Assembly: GCA_035758845.1 (NCBI GenBank) | Contig: DASTVZ010000034.1 | Location: 1-64,000, forward strand | From: JALZOC01 sp035758845 | Lineage (GTDB): Bacteria; Acidobacteriota; Vicinamibacteria; Vicinamibacterales; 2-12-FULL-66-21 | Length of the DNA: 64,000 nucleotides | Direction: 5' to 3' | Shown: piece after piece, positions 55,894 to 64,000 of the stretch | Layout of the letters: each line of letters begins with the position of its first letter | How positions within the stretch are numbered: position 1 is the stretch's first letter | Position numbers and translations under genes: made by a program | The notes under the pieces: generated by a model | What the model saw: the letters and a program-made list of their open reading frames with translations, nothing else | The model's database searches: none | Told to the model about the DNA's origin: nothing

Positions 55894-57276
55894 ATGCCAA
55901 TTTATCTTCCAGAAACCACCGCATCGACGAGTGCCTCACTTACGCCGCGCGAGATCGTCGCTGAACTCGACAAGCACGTCATCGGTCAAGCCCAGGCGAA
56001 ACGCGCGGTGGCGATTGCGCTCCGGAACCGGACGCGGCGTCAGAAACTTCCTCCGGAGATCGCCGAGGAAATTGCGCCGAAGAACATTTTGATGATCGGT
56101 CCGACCGGCGTCGGCAAGACCGAGATCGCACGCCGTCTCGCCCGGCTCGCGCAGTCGCCGTTCATCAAGGTCGAGGCGTCGAAGTACACCGAGGTGGGAT
56201 ACGTCGGTCGCGACGTCGAGTCCATGGTCCGCGATCTCGTCGAGCTCGCCGTCGACATGGTGAAAGAAGAGCGGCTGGTCGAGGTGCGTGAGAAGGCGCG
56301 CGAGGCCGCGGAGGAGCGCGTGCTCGACCTGCTGCTGCCGCCACTGCCGCCGGCGCCTGACTACGACGATCAGGCCGCGTCGATTCGCGAGCAGGCGCAG
56401 CGCACGCGCGAAAAGCTGCGTGACCAACTGCGCGACGGACGGCTCGATCACAAGCAGGTGGAGATCGACGTCAAAGAGAAGAGTTTTCCATCATTCGAGA
56501 TCATTGCCGGGTCGTCGGTCGAGGAAGTCGACATCAACGTCAAGGACATGCTGCCCGGCCTCTTCCAGGGAAAGACGCGCAAGCGGCGCCTCCGTGTTCC
56601 GGCGGCGATTGAAGCACTGGCGCAGGAAGAGGAGCAGAAGCTCATCGACATGGAAAGCGTCGCGCGCGCCGCGGTCGATCGTGTCCAGCAGGCGGGCATC
56701 ATCTTCATTGACGAAATCGACAAAGTCGCCGGCCGTGAAGGCGGCCAGGGGCCCGATGTGAGCCGCGAAGGTGTCCAGCGCGACATTCTGCCAATCGTTG
56801 AAGGAACGACCATCAACACGAAGTACGGGATGGTCAAGACCGATCACATTCTGTTCATTGCCGCCGGCGCGTTCCATGTATCAAAGCCGTCCGATCTGAT
56901 TCCGGAGCTTCAAGGACGGTTTCCGATTCGGGTCGAGCTCGAGGCCCTCGGCCGCGAGGATTTCGTTCGCATCCTGACCGAGCCGAAGAACGCGTTGATC
57001 AAGCAATACATGGCGCTTCTCTCCACCGAGGGGCTCACCATCCGATTCACGGATGGCGCCGTGGGGCGCATCGCGGATTTCGCGACGCTCGTCAACGAGC
57101 GCACTGAAAACATCGGCGCCCGCCGCCTGCACACGGTGATGGAGAAACTGCTCGACCAGGTGTCGTTCGAAGCTCCCGATCTCACCGACAAGGAGATCAC
57201 GATCGATGACGGGTATGTCGATCGCATGCTCGCCGACATCGTCGGCAACAACGACCTGTCGCGCTACATTCTCTGA
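55894..57276 (+). CDS. hslU: HslU ATPase subunit
   Basis: A 460-residue AAA+ unfoldase that feeds substrates to HslV. The N-terminus has the family start TPREIVAELDKHVIGQAQAK, Walker A GPTGVGKTE near residue 65, the TEVGYVGRDVESMVRDLVE block, then the intermediate (I) domain and Walker B IIFIDEIDKVAG near 270. The sensor regions GRFPIRVELEALGREDF and ERTENIGARRLHTVMEKLLD follow. The C-terminus is NDLSRYIL, which inserts into HslV. The stop overlaps the ATG of the next gene. Confidence 0.97.
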   Translation: MPIYLPETTASTSASLTPREIVAELDKHVIGQAQAKRAVAIALRNRTRRQKLPPEIAEEIAPKNILMIGPTGVGKTEIARRLARLAQSPFIKVEASKYTEVGYVGRDVESMVRDLVELAVDMVKEERLVEVREKAREAAEERVLDLLLPPLPPAPDYDDQAASIREQAQRTREKLRDQLRDGRLDHKQVEIDVKEKSFPSFEIIAGSSVEEVDINVKDMLPGLFQGKTRKRRLRVPAAIEALAQEEEQKLIDMESVARAAVDRVQQAGIIFIDEIDKVAGREGGQGPDVSREGVQRDILPIVEGTTINTKYGMVKTDHILFIAAGAFHVSKPSDLIPELQGRFPIRVELEALGREDFVRILTEPKNALIKQYMALLSTEGLTIRFTDGAVGRIADFATLVNERTENIGARRLHTVMEKLLDQVSFEAPDLTDKEITIDDGYVDRMLADIVGNNDLSRYIL

Positions 57277-58646
57277 TGCTCGTGTCGCGACCTTTTGTCG
57301 TCATCGCCGTAGCGGCACTCGCGGTTGCCTGCGGCCGTAAAGGGCCTCCGCTTCCACCACTTCACCTCGTTCCGACCGCGCCGGCCAATCTCTCGGTGGC
57401 GCGCGTCGGCTCGGAGGCGCAGCTTCGATTCGATGTGCCGTCGACAAATCAAAACGGTCCGGGGACCGTCGCCATCGATCGGATCGAAGTCTTTGCCGCT
57501 ACGGTCGCCGCCGGCGCGATTCGTCCGTCGAATCGGGAACTGCTTACAACCAAATATCGAATCGCGACGATCTCGATCAAACCGCCGCCGGTCGAAGGTG
57601 AGACGCCGCCAGCCGAGTCGACGCCCGACACACGTCCGTCTCCGGGTGACCGCACGACGTTCGTGGAAACGCTGACGGAGAAAGCGCTGGAACCGGTTTT
57701 TACGACGCCGGCTCCGAAGACGCCGGCTGCTTCAGGGGCGACCGCGGCGGCCGCAACGCCGTCGGCGGCAGCCACGCCAAATGCCGCGGGACAGCCAGCT
57801 CCGATTCCGCCGGTGCCAGAATTGCCGCCGCCGCCGATTCAGCCTGTCCCCGCGCTTCCGGATGCGTCCGGCGCGATTGCGCCCGTACCATCGCTTCCCG
57901 AGCCCGCACGGTCCGCGCTTTCAGTGCTGCCCGGCACGGCAACTGAAGCTCCTGTCGCACCGCTGACCGGCACAGCCGCTTTGCCCGCTCGGATCTACAC
58001 CATCCGCGGTATCACCAAGAGCGGCCGGCCCGGTCCTCCATCGACGCGCGTTGAGCTGCCACTAATCGATCCACCCGCAGAACCGCCGCCGCCCCAGGCG
58101 ACGGCAACCGAAAAGTCAATCGTGCTGACGTGGCCGGCCCAACCGTCTTCAGGTGGTCCGATTGCCTACAATATTTATCGGGCCGGCTCGACGGATCCGA
58201 TCAACGGCGCGCCGGTGGCGGAAGCGAAGTATGAGCGAGCGGGCGTGACGTTCGGCACCGAGGAATGTTTTACGGTGCGAGCTGTCCAGAGGATCGGCGC
58301 AATCAGCATCGAGAGCAACGCCTCATCGCAGGGCTGCTTGACGCCGCGCGACACCTTCGCACCCGCGGCGCCCAAAGGACTCTCGATCGTCGCCGGCACC
58401 GGGACGATGAATCTTGGATGGGACGCCAACGCGGAGCCGGATCTGGCGGGCTATCTCATCTTGCGCGGGGAAGCGCCGGGTGACACACTGCAGCCGCTGA
58501 CTCCGGCGCCGATCACGGCGACGAGCTACGAAGACAAGACCGTCAAGGCTGGCGTACGCTATGTGTATGCGATCGTTGCGGTCGACAAGGCCTCGCCGCC
58601 CAATCGCAGCGCGCCTTCAGCGCGGGTCGAAGAAACAGCGCGATAG
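57276..58646 (+). CDS. Lipoprotein with fibronectin type III-like domains
   Basis: A 456-residue predicted lipoprotein: signal peptide VVIAVAALAVAC with lipobox cysteine near residue 19, followed by GRKGPPLPPLHLVPTAP, the LptM/YifL-like lipoprotein start (CGRKGPL). It then has about two FN3-like regions (VARVGSEAQLRFDVP; LTWPAQPSSGGPIAYNIYRA; LGWDANAEPDLAGYLILRGE) separated by a proline/alanine-rich linker of about 100 residues. It overlaps the hslU stop, so it is translated with hslVU; the reason is unknown. Probably an outer-membrane-associated binding protein. Confidence 0.85.
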   Translation: MLVSRPFVVIAVAALAVACGRKGPPLPPLHLVPTAPANLSVARVGSEAQLRFDVPSTNQNGPGTVAIDRIEVFAATVAAGAIRPSNRELLTTKYRIATISIKPPPVEGETPPAESTPDTRPSPGDRTTFVETLTEKALEPVFTTPAPKTPAASGATAAAATPSAAATPNAAGQPAPIPPVPELPPPPIQPVPALPDASGAIAPVPSLPEPARSALSVLPGTATEAPVAPLTGTAALPARIYTIRGITKSGRPGPPSTRVELPLIDPPAEPPPPQATATEKSIVLTWPAQPSSGGPIAYNIYRAGSTDPINGAPVAEAKYERAGVTFGTEECFTVRAVQRIGAISIESNASSQGCLTPRDTFAPAAPKGLSIVAGTGTMNLGWDANAEPDLAGYLILRGEAPGDTLQPLTPAPITATSYEDKTVKAGVRYVYAIVAVDKASPPNRSAPSARVEETAR

Positions 58647-58679
58647 GGCCGCGGATGAACTCGGATTGACACGGATTCG

Positions 58680-58712
58680 ATACGGATCCCGGATCCCGCA
58701 CAACGGGCCCGG
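58680..58712. repeat. GGATCC-word stutter repeat
   Basis: ATACGGATCCCGGATCCCGC and neighbouring CGGATTGACACGGATTCG words lie between the lipoprotein and transaldolase genes. The same two words occur at 13.8 kb. Confidence 0.6.
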
Positions 58713-58732
58713 AAGAACCTGAAAGGCACGTT

Positions 58733-59386
58733 ATGAAAATCTTTATTGACACCGGAAACCTCAAAGAAGTCGAAGCGCTCGTGCCGCTCGGTATCATCGA
58801 CGGCATTACGACGAATCCGTCGTTGCTCGCAAAAGAGAGCGGCGACTACAAAGAGATCCTCAAAAAGATCTGCCAGCTCGTGAAGGGACCGACGAGCGCG
58901 GAAGTAACCGCCACCGACTTCGACGGCATGATGCGACAGGGTCGCGAGCTTGCCGCGATTGACGAACATATCGTCGTGAAAGTGCCGTTCACGAAAGACG
59001 GCGTGAGAGCCTGCAAGGCGCTGTCGTCGGAAGGGAAGAAGGTCAACGTCACGCTCGTGTTCTCGCCGACGCAGGCGCTGCTCGCGGCCAAGGTTGGCGC
59101 CACGTTCGTGAGTCCGTTCGTCGGACGTCTGGACGACATCGCCACCTCCGGCATGGGCCTGATTCGCGAGATCGTCGACATCTACGAGAACTATCAGTTC
59201 TCGACCGAAATCCTCGTCGCCTCGGTGCGGAATTCGATCCACATCGTCGAGGCGGGGAGGATGGGGGCCGATATCTGCACGTGCCCGGCGGCCGTGATCG
59301 AAGGGATGTTCCGCCATCCGCTAACCGACATTGGTCTCGAGAAGTTCCTGAAGGACTGGGAGAAGGCTCAGGCAGTGAAGGTATAG
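58733..59386 (+). CDS. Transaldolase / fructose-6-phosphate aldolase family enzyme
   Basis: A 217-residue protein of the small transaldolase (TalC/FSA) class. Start MKIFIDTGNLKEVEALVPLG is typical; DGITTNPSLLAKESGDY near residue 23 and the Schiff-base Lys in IVVKVPFTKDGVRACKAL near residue 85 define the family. SPFVGRLDDIATSGMGLIRE and the ILVASVRNSIHIVEAGRMGA block complete the barrel. It transfers or cleaves a dihydroxyacetone unit of sugar phosphates in the pentose-phosphate pathway. The stop is immediately followed by the GTG of the carboxylase beta gene, so the two are in one unit. Confidence 0.93.
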   Translation: MKIFIDTGNLKEVEALVPLGIIDGITTNPSLLAKESGDYKEILKKICQLVKGPTSAEVTATDFDGMMRQGRELAAIDEHIVVKVPFTKDGVRACKALSSEGKKVNVTLVFSPTQALLAAKVGATFVSPFVGRLDDIATSGMGLIREIVDIYENYQFSTEILVASVRNSIHIVEAGRMGADICTCPAAVIEGMFRHPLTDIGLEKFLKDWEKAQAVKV

Positions 59387-60928
59387 GTGGACACGCTCAA
59401 ATACCTCGAAGAGTTGGAGCTCCGCGCGGAGCAGGGGGGCGGCGACGATCGGCTGCGGAAGCAGCACGAAGCGGGGAAGCTGACGGCGCGCGAACGGATC
59501 GAATTCCTGTTCGATCCGGCGACGTTCCAGGAAGTCGACAAGCTGGTCACGCATCGCTGCCGCGACTTCGAGATGGAGGAGCAGATTGTTCCCGGCGATG
59601 GAGTCGTCGCTGGCGTCGGACGCGTCGACGGCCGGCCGGTTTACGCGTTCGCTCAGGACTTCACCGTGTTCGGCGGTTCGCTGTCGGAAACCAACGCCGC
59701 CAAGATCGTGAAGATCATGGATCTCGCGATCAAAATGGGGGCGCCGGTCGTCGGATTGAACGACTCCGGCGGTGCGCGAATCCAGGAAGGCGTGCTGTCG
59801 CTCGGCGGCTACGCCGACATCTTTCTTCGCAACACGCTCGCCTCGGGCGTTATCCCGCAGATCTCGGCAATCATGGGCCCGTGCGCCGGCGGCGCCGTAT
59901 ATTCGCCAGCGATCACCGATTTCAACATCATGGTCGAGGGTACGAGCTACATGTTCGTGACCGGACCTGATGTGATTAAGACCGTCACCCACGAAGAGGT
60001 CACAAAGGAAGAACTCGGCGGGGCGATGACGCACAACGCGACGAGCGGCGTCGCCCATTTCGCGGTTGCAGACGATCGCGAGTGCCTTCGCCTGATTCGC
60101 GAGCTGCTCGGATATCTGCCCGGCAATAACGTCGACGATCCTCCGCGGCGAGAGAGCTCGGACCCCTTCGATCGCGAAGACGAGGCACTCGATCGTCTCG
60201 TGCCCGAGTCACCGAACCAGCCCTACGACATGCACGATCTCCTGCACTCGGTGTTCGACGACGGCGCGTTTCTCGAGGTGCACCGCCACTTCGCGCGCAA
60301 CCTGATCGTCGGATTCGCGCGGCTCGGTGGCCGTCCTGTCGGCATCGTCGCGAATCAGCCGGCGCATCTGGCCGGCACGCTCGATATCGACGCATCGGTG
60401 AAGGGGGCGCGGTTCGTCCGCTTTTGCGATGCCTTCAACATCCCGCTGGTGACATTCGAAGACGTTCCCGGATTTCTGCCCGGGACGCGCCAGGAATACG
60501 GCGGGATCATCCGTCACGGCGCCAAGCTGTTGTTTGCCTTCGCGGAAGCGACCGTCCCCAAGATGACCGTGATCGCGCGCAAAGCGTACGGCGGCGCATA
60601 TTGCGTCATGGCCAGCAAGCACATTCGCACCGACGTAAACTTGGCGTGGCCGACGGCGGAGATTGCCGTCATGGGGCCGGAAGGAGCGGTCAACATTCTT
60701 TACAAGCGTGAGATCGATGCTGCCGCCGACAAGGACGTGGCGCGGGCGCGCCGCGTCACGGAATTCAAAGAGAAGTTCGCCAACCCGTACATCGCCGCAG
60801 CTCGAGGGTTTATCGACGAAGTCATCCGGCCGCGGCAAACACGCGCCAAGCTGATCGCCGCGCTTGCAGTTCTCGACACCAAACGCGACAAGAATCCTCC
60901 GAAGAAGCACGGGAATATCCCCCTCTGA
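59387..60928 (+). CDS. Acyl-CoA carboxylase, carboxyltransferase (beta) subunit
   Basis: A 513-residue carboxyltransferase of the propionyl/acetyl-CoA carboxylase type. The N-terminal half has GGDDRLRKQHEAGKLTARER, FTVFGGSLSETNAAKIVKIM, and the oxyanion-hole motif GLNDSGGARIQEGVLSLGGY near residue 122 with GPCAGGAVYSPA near 163; the second half has VGIVANQPAHLAGTLDIDAS and DVPGFLPGTRQEYGGIIRHG. It transfers carboxyl from biotin to acyl-CoA (propionyl-CoA likely). GTG 59387 starts right after the transaldolase stop. The biotin carboxylase and biotin carrier are encoded next. Confidence 0.94.
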   Translation: MDTLKYLEELELRAEQGGGDDRLRKQHEAGKLTARERIEFLFDPATFQEVDKLVTHRCRDFEMEEQIVPGDGVVAGVGRVDGRPVYAFAQDFTVFGGSLSETNAAKIVKIMDLAIKMGAPVVGLNDSGGARIQEGVLSLGGYADIFLRNTLASGVIPQISAIMGPCAGGAVYSPAITDFNIMVEGTSYMFVTGPDVIKTVTHEEVTKEELGGAMTHNATSGVAHFAVADDRECLRLIRELLGYLPGNNVDDPPRRESSDPFDREDEALDRLVPESPNQPYDMHDLLHSVFDDGAFLEVHRHFARNLIVGFARLGGRPVGIVANQPAHLAGTLDIDASVKGARFVRFCDAFNIPLVTFEDVPGFLPGTRQEYGGIIRHGAKLLFAFAEATVPKMTVIARKAYGGAYCVMASKHIRTDVNLAWPTAEIAVMGPEGAVNILYKREIDAAADKDVARARRVTEFKEKFANPYIAAARGFIDEVIRPRQTRAKLIAALAVLDTKRDKNPPKKHGNIPL

Positions 60929-60940
60929 CGCATCCGGGAT

Positions 60941-61112
60941 CCGGTTTCCGGTGTCCAGGATCCGACGTCGGCACGCGAATATTCCTCGTTGATCTGTGCC
61001 TGCCGGGATTCGGGATCCGGTTTCCGGAATCCGAGGTTCCCACACTGCCGCTAACTGGGGCTGATCCCGGATCCCGCACAACGGATCCCGGAGACCGGAT
61101 CCGGATCGCAGT
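60941..61112. repeat. GGATCCGG/CCGGATCC stutter array
   Basis: Most of the 247-base gap between carboxylase genes is filled by words GGATCCGG, CCGGGATTCGGGATCC and CCCGGATCCCGCACAACGG. The string GGATCCGGTTTCCGG appears twice (60950 and 61014) and GATCCCGGA several times. A TACAAT box (61115-61120) just after it could be the -10 of the biotin carboxylase promoter, with a poor -35. Confidence 0.7.
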
Positions 61113-61175
61113 GTTACAATTGTGTCAGATGCCCGAGCCGATAGCAGTTCGGCCAGCCCCTGCCTGACGCGTTTC

Positions 61176-62690
61176 ATGAAAATTCTCATTGCCAACCGCG
61201 GCGAGATCGCCGTCCGGATCATCCGGGCGTGTCGCGAGATGGGGCTGCGGACGGTAGCCGTGTACTCCGATTGCGATCGCACAGCGCGCCACGTCCGCGA
61301 AGCCGATCAGGCAGTGCACATCGGGCCAAGTGAAGCAGCCCAGAGTTATCTACGAATCGACGCTATCGTCGAGGCGGCGCAAACGACGGGCGCCGATGCG
61401 ATTCATCCGGGATACGGGTTTCTCGCCGAGAACGCCGCCTTTGCGCGTGCGTGTCAGGACGCCCACCTTATCTTTATCGGGCCATCCGCCGACGCGATCG
61501 CTCTGATGGGCAGCAAGACCGCAGCGCGGGAAGTTGCGGTCCGTGCCGGCGTAGCTGTTGTCCCGGGGACCGAAAAGCCGCTCGACGAAGACGTTGGAGA
61601 TGACGAGATCGCGCGCATCGCGACGAGCGTCGGGTTTCCGCTCCTGGTGAAAGCGGTCGCGGGCGGTGGCGGCAAAGGGATGCGAACCGTCGCCGACGCG
61701 GCGGCACTCGCGTCAGCCGTTCGCACGGCGCGCTCCGAGGCGCGGTCTGCTTTTGGCGACGCGGCGATCTATCTCGAGCGTCGGCTCGTCAGGCCCCGTC
61801 ACATTGAGATCCAGCTGCTTGGCGATCACCACGGAACAGTTGTTCCGTTCGTCGAGCGCGAGTGCTCGATCCAGCGACGACACCAAAAGGTCGTCGAGGA
61901 ATCCCCTTCGATCGCCGTGTCGTCGGAGCTGCGTCGCCGGATCGCGGCTGCCGCCGCGGCAGTTGCGCGCGCGGTGAATTATTCGAATGCCGGCACGATT
62001 GAATTCCTGGTCGACGAAAGCGGCTCGTTTTATTTCCTCGAAATGAACACCCGCCTACAGGTCGAGCATCCTGTCACCGAAATGGTGACGAGGATGGATC
62101 TCGTTCAGTGGCAAATCCGCATCGCGAGGGGAGAACCGCTCGACATCGATCCGGCCGACGCGCTCTCTGCCAACGGCCATGCGATCGAATGCCGCATCTA
62201 CGCCGAGGATCCGGATCTTGGTTTCATGCCGTCGCCGGGACTGATTCGAGGCCTGCGTCCGGCCTCGGGTCCCGGCGTTCGGGACGATGGCGGGGTGAGT
62301 GTCGGATATAGCGTGCCTGTGTTCTATGACTCGATGATCGCGAAACTGGTGACGTGGGGAGGATCTCGCCGCCAGGCCATCGATCGCATGTCGCGGGCGC
62401 TTCGCGAATACCAGGTGCTCGGGATCAAGACGACGATTCCGTTCTTCCTCTGGTTGATGCAACAGCCTGAATATATGGCCGGACAGTACGACACGACGTA
62501 CCTCGATCGATTGCTGGTTGACAGAAAAGGAGACTCGTTCAACGAACTGACGGCGTCAGACGAGGAAGTTGCTTCGATTGCGACGGCCCTCGATGCGTAC
62601 CTCCGCGCCAGCGTACACGCAGGGACACCCGGGGCAGAGTCGACGACCCATTGGAAACGGGCGGCGCGTCTCGAGGCCCTGCGCGGATGA
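61176..62690 (+). CDS. Acyl-CoA carboxylase, biotin carboxylase subunit
   Basis: A 504-residue biotin carboxylase that makes carboxybiotin from bicarbonate and ATP. The start MKILIANRGEIAVRIIRACR is the family hallmark; HPGYGFLAENAAFARAC near residue 70, the ATP-grasp loop AVAGGGGKGMRTVADAAA near 160, ERECSIQRRHQKVVEESPS near 229, and the EMNTRLQVEHPVTEMVT active-site block near 288 are present. The C-terminal part (KLVTWGGSRRQAIDRMSRAL) is normal. No biotinyl domain is fused; the carrier is a separate, overlapping gene. ATG 61176 is chosen. Confidence 0.95.
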   Translation: MKILIANRGEIAVRIIRACREMGLRTVAVYSDCDRTARHVREADQAVHIGPSEAAQSYLRIDAIVEAAQTTGADAIHPGYGFLAENAAFARACQDAHLIFIGPSADAIALMGSKTAAREVAVRAGVAVVPGTEKPLDEDVGDDEIARIATSVGFPLLVKAVAGGGGKGMRTVADAAALASAVRTARSEARSAFGDAAIYLERRLVRPRHIEIQLLGDHHGTVVPFVERECSIQRRHQKVVEESPSIAVSSELRRRIAAAAAAVARAVNYSNAGTIEFLVDESGSFYFLEMNTRLQVEHPVTEMVTRMDLVQWQIRIARGEPLDIDPADALSANGHAIECRIYAEDPDLGFMPSPGLIRGLRPASGPGVRDDGGVSVGYSVPVFYDSMIAKLVTWGGSRRQAIDRMSRALREYQVLGIKTTIPFFLWLMQQPEYMAGQYDTTYLDRLLVDRKGDSFNELTASDEEVASIATALDAYLRASVHAGTPGAESTTHWKRAARLEALRG

Positions 62691-63202
62691 CATTCGCCGT
62701 CGAGATCAACGGCCGCAGCCGCACGATATCGATCGAACGTGCAACAGCGGACCGATATCGGGTGATCGTCGACGGCCACGTGCAGCTCATCGATGCCAAA
62801 CGTGTCGGTAGTTTCGGATTGTCGCTTCTCTTTGCTGGCGCCGACCGGTCAAGCCGGGAGGTTCAGGTCGCGCCGGCCGGGCCCCCCGGCGAGATGCTTG
62901 TCGGGATTGACGGCAAGTCGGTCACTGTCGTGCTCAACGGCCGCCGCACCGGACGTGGCGCCGCCGAGGGGAGTGCGCACGCACGCGGTGAGCAGACGGT
63001 CGTTGCGCCAATGCCGGGCCGAGTCGTGCGGTTGCTTGTCACCGGCGGTGACGAGGTGATCGCGCGGCAGCCGATCGTCGTGGTTGAAGCGATGAAAATG
63101 GAAAACGAGCTGCGCTCGCCGAAGGCTGGCCGCGTTAAGGAAATCGTCGTGAAGGCTGGAGAGTCGGTCGAGGCGGGACGGGTACTGGCAGTCATTGAGT
63201 GA
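62687..63202 (+). CDS. Biotin carboxyl carrier protein of the acyl-CoA carboxylase
   Basis: A 171-residue carrier protein. Residues 1-90 form a small beta-rich domain of unknown role; the C-terminal 75 residues are a biotinyl domain with the biotinylated Lys in VVVEAMKMENELRSP near residue 137, preceded by VVAPMPGRVVRLLVTGGDEV. Its ATG overlaps the stop of the biotin carboxylase gene (ATGA), so expression is coupled. With the two preceding genes it completes a three-protein carboxylase. Confidence 0.93.
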   Translation: MTFAVEINGRSRTISIERATADRYRVIVDGHVQLIDAKRVGSFGLSLLFAGADRSSREVQVAPAGPPGEMLVGIDGKSVTVVLNGRRTGRGAAEGSAHARGEQTVVAPMPGRVVRLLVTGGDEVIARQPIVVVEAMKMENELRSPKAGRVKEIVVKAGESVEAGRVLAVIE

Positions 63203-63212
63203 TTCAAAAGTG

Positions 63213-63246
63213 TTGATTGTCGATTTCTGATTGCTGATTGATCTGA
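63213..63246. repeat. TGATTGCTGATTG stutter word
   Basis: Repeated GTTGATTGTCGATTTCTGAT and TGATTGCTGATTGATCTG words fill the 45-base gap before the TamB-like gene; the 18-base string TGATTGCTGATTGATCTG is exactly shared with the rplU-rpmA gap. Confidence 0.7.
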
Positions 63247-63247
63247 C

Positions 63248-64000
63248 GTGCACGAACTGCAACACCCGGACGAACCATCGGAGAAGGCTCCGGAGCCGAT
63301 AGAGCCGCCACGCGCGTCGCGCCCGCGATGGCGTCGTGCGTCGCTCGCGTTGCTGGCGCTCGTCGTCGCTATTATCTCCGGCGCACTCGTCACCTTCTTT
63401 ACGGTGGATCTCGGTCCATCACTTCGACAGCACGCGGAACGAGAAGGCTCGAAGTTCATCCAACGGCCGATGCACATCGGCCGTCTCTCCGCCAAGATCA
63501 CGCCAGGCGTCTTCGTCGTCGAGGATCTCGTCATCGAAGGTCTGCAGCCGACGGATCGCCCGTTCCTGAAGGCGAAAAAGATCGAAGTGGTGCTGCCGTG
63601 GTGGACGATATTCCGCCGCGAGTTGATCGTTGAATCGGTCGAGATGACCGACTGGGACATGCTCGTCGAGACCTGGCCGTCGAGTCCGGCGTTTCCGCGC
63701 GGACGCCATAATTTCCCAAAGTTCACCCGCGAATCGAAATCGACCGGCGCCAAGCGCTTTACCACGACGCTGCGCAGCGTGCTGGCGTCGAGGGGAACCT
63801 TCGCGTATGAGGATCACGGGACGCCGTGGGGTATCCGGTCTACAGGGTTGCGCGTGTTGGTGACCCGCGGCATCGCCGATCGTGTCTATCGAGGGGCGGC
63901 ATCGTTCGCCGATTCCATCATCACGATTCAGAAATACGAGCCCTTCCACGCGAACATGCGCTCGCGCTTCACGATGGAAGGACCTCAACTCCGATTCAGC
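63248..64000 (+). CDS. TamB/AsmA-like outer-membrane assembly protein, N-terminal part
   Basis: The frame opens at GTG 63248 (the TGA just upstream rules out an earlier start) and runs off the right edge; 251 residues are visible. A proline-rich cytoplasmic N-terminus of about 35 residues (KAPEPIEPPRASRPRWRR) precedes one membrane segment (SLALLALVVAIISGALVTFF), and the periplasmic part begins FIQRPMHIGRLSAKITPGVF. This start, an anchor followed by a repeat-like beta region opening with a lineage of short strands (VFVVEDLVIEGLQPTDRPF), is typical of AsmA/TamB-family lipid or protein transport bridges, which are usually over 1000 residues. Family call from the visible part only. Confidence 0.7.
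   Translation, partial: MHELQHPDEPSEKAPEPIEPPRASRPRWRRASLALLALVVAIISGALVTFFTVDLGPSLRQHAEREGSKFIQRPMHIGRLSAKITPGVFVVEDLVIEGLQPTDRPFLKAKKIEVVLPWWTIFRRELIVESVEMTDWDMLVETWPSSPAFPRGRHNFPKFTRESKSTGAKRFTTTLRSVLASRGTFAYEDHGTPWGIRSTGLRVLVTRGIADRVYRGAASFADSIITIQKYEPFHANMRSRFTMEGPQLRFS

Overview
The window is one continuous high-GC bacterial chromosome segment. LpxC and an outer-membrane assembly (TamB/AsmA-like) protein point to a Gram-negative cell envelope. Secreted S8 proteases carrying many WGT repeats, HslUV, TrmFO and abundant lineage-type lipoproteins are most consistent with Acidobacteriota (Vicinamibacteria / subdivision 6). That placement is inference from gene content, not a phylogeny. No rRNA, tRNA, CRISPR array, phage, transposase or integron was found; the only recombinase is a chromosomal XerC.

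Layout. 1-8.4 kb: a peptide-scavenging island with two secreted subtilases flanking an ABC oligopeptide importer that has a binding protein and two permeases but no ATPase genes, ending in a GNAT acetyltransferase. 8.5-13.7 kb: a DapA-family aldolase, MtgA transglycosylase, an HExxH putative metallopeptidase, an NlpC/P60 lipoprotein, an HNH endonuclease and a six-bladed-propeller-like protein. 13.9-19.5 kb: amino-acid permease, uvrA and lpxC. 19.6-22.3 kb (minus): a four-gene operon of sigma factor, STAS protein, 89-residue protein and an unusual radical SAM protein. 22.4-24.2 kb: lysA and tmk. 24.2-28.0 kb (minus): the classical rplU-rpmA-obgE-nadD-rsfS-comF cluster, followed upstream by a TPR protein and a lipoprotein. 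29.5-35.7 kb: dprA-topA-trmFO-xerC. 35.7-40.8 kb (minus): ABC-F ATPase and an NtrB/NtrC-type two-component pair. 41.1-46.5 kb: a decayed archaic-type (SCPU/Csu-like) chaperone-usher locus. 46.7-48.9 kb (minus): a second two-component pair. 49.2-51.3 kb: sigma factor, zinc-finger anti-sigma factor and an exported protein. 51.6-55.1 kb: lipoprotein, APC permease, small membrane protein and a PEGA-domain protein. 55.3-58.6 kb: hslV, hslU and an FN3 lipoprotein. 58.7-64 kb: transaldolase-family enzyme, acyl-CoA carboxylase (beta subunit, biotin carboxylase, biotin carrier) and the start of a TamB/AsmA-like protein.

Two observations stand out. First, the segment is peppered with several families of short 'stutter' words, each repeated a few to a dozen times with drift. 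They fill intergenic gaps, and the same words also lie in frame inside housekeeping genes: a 9-nt word family in both trmFO and the ABC-F gene, and another word in both xerC and nadD. A separate REP-like palindrome (CTTCCGCCT-NN-AGGCGGAAG) supplies the first codons of comF. Second, the chaperone-usher locus carries five separate lesions (three frameshifts, two in-frame stops) while every other gene in the window is intact. It sits behind a good promoter that overlaps a DtxR/IdeR-like palindrome.
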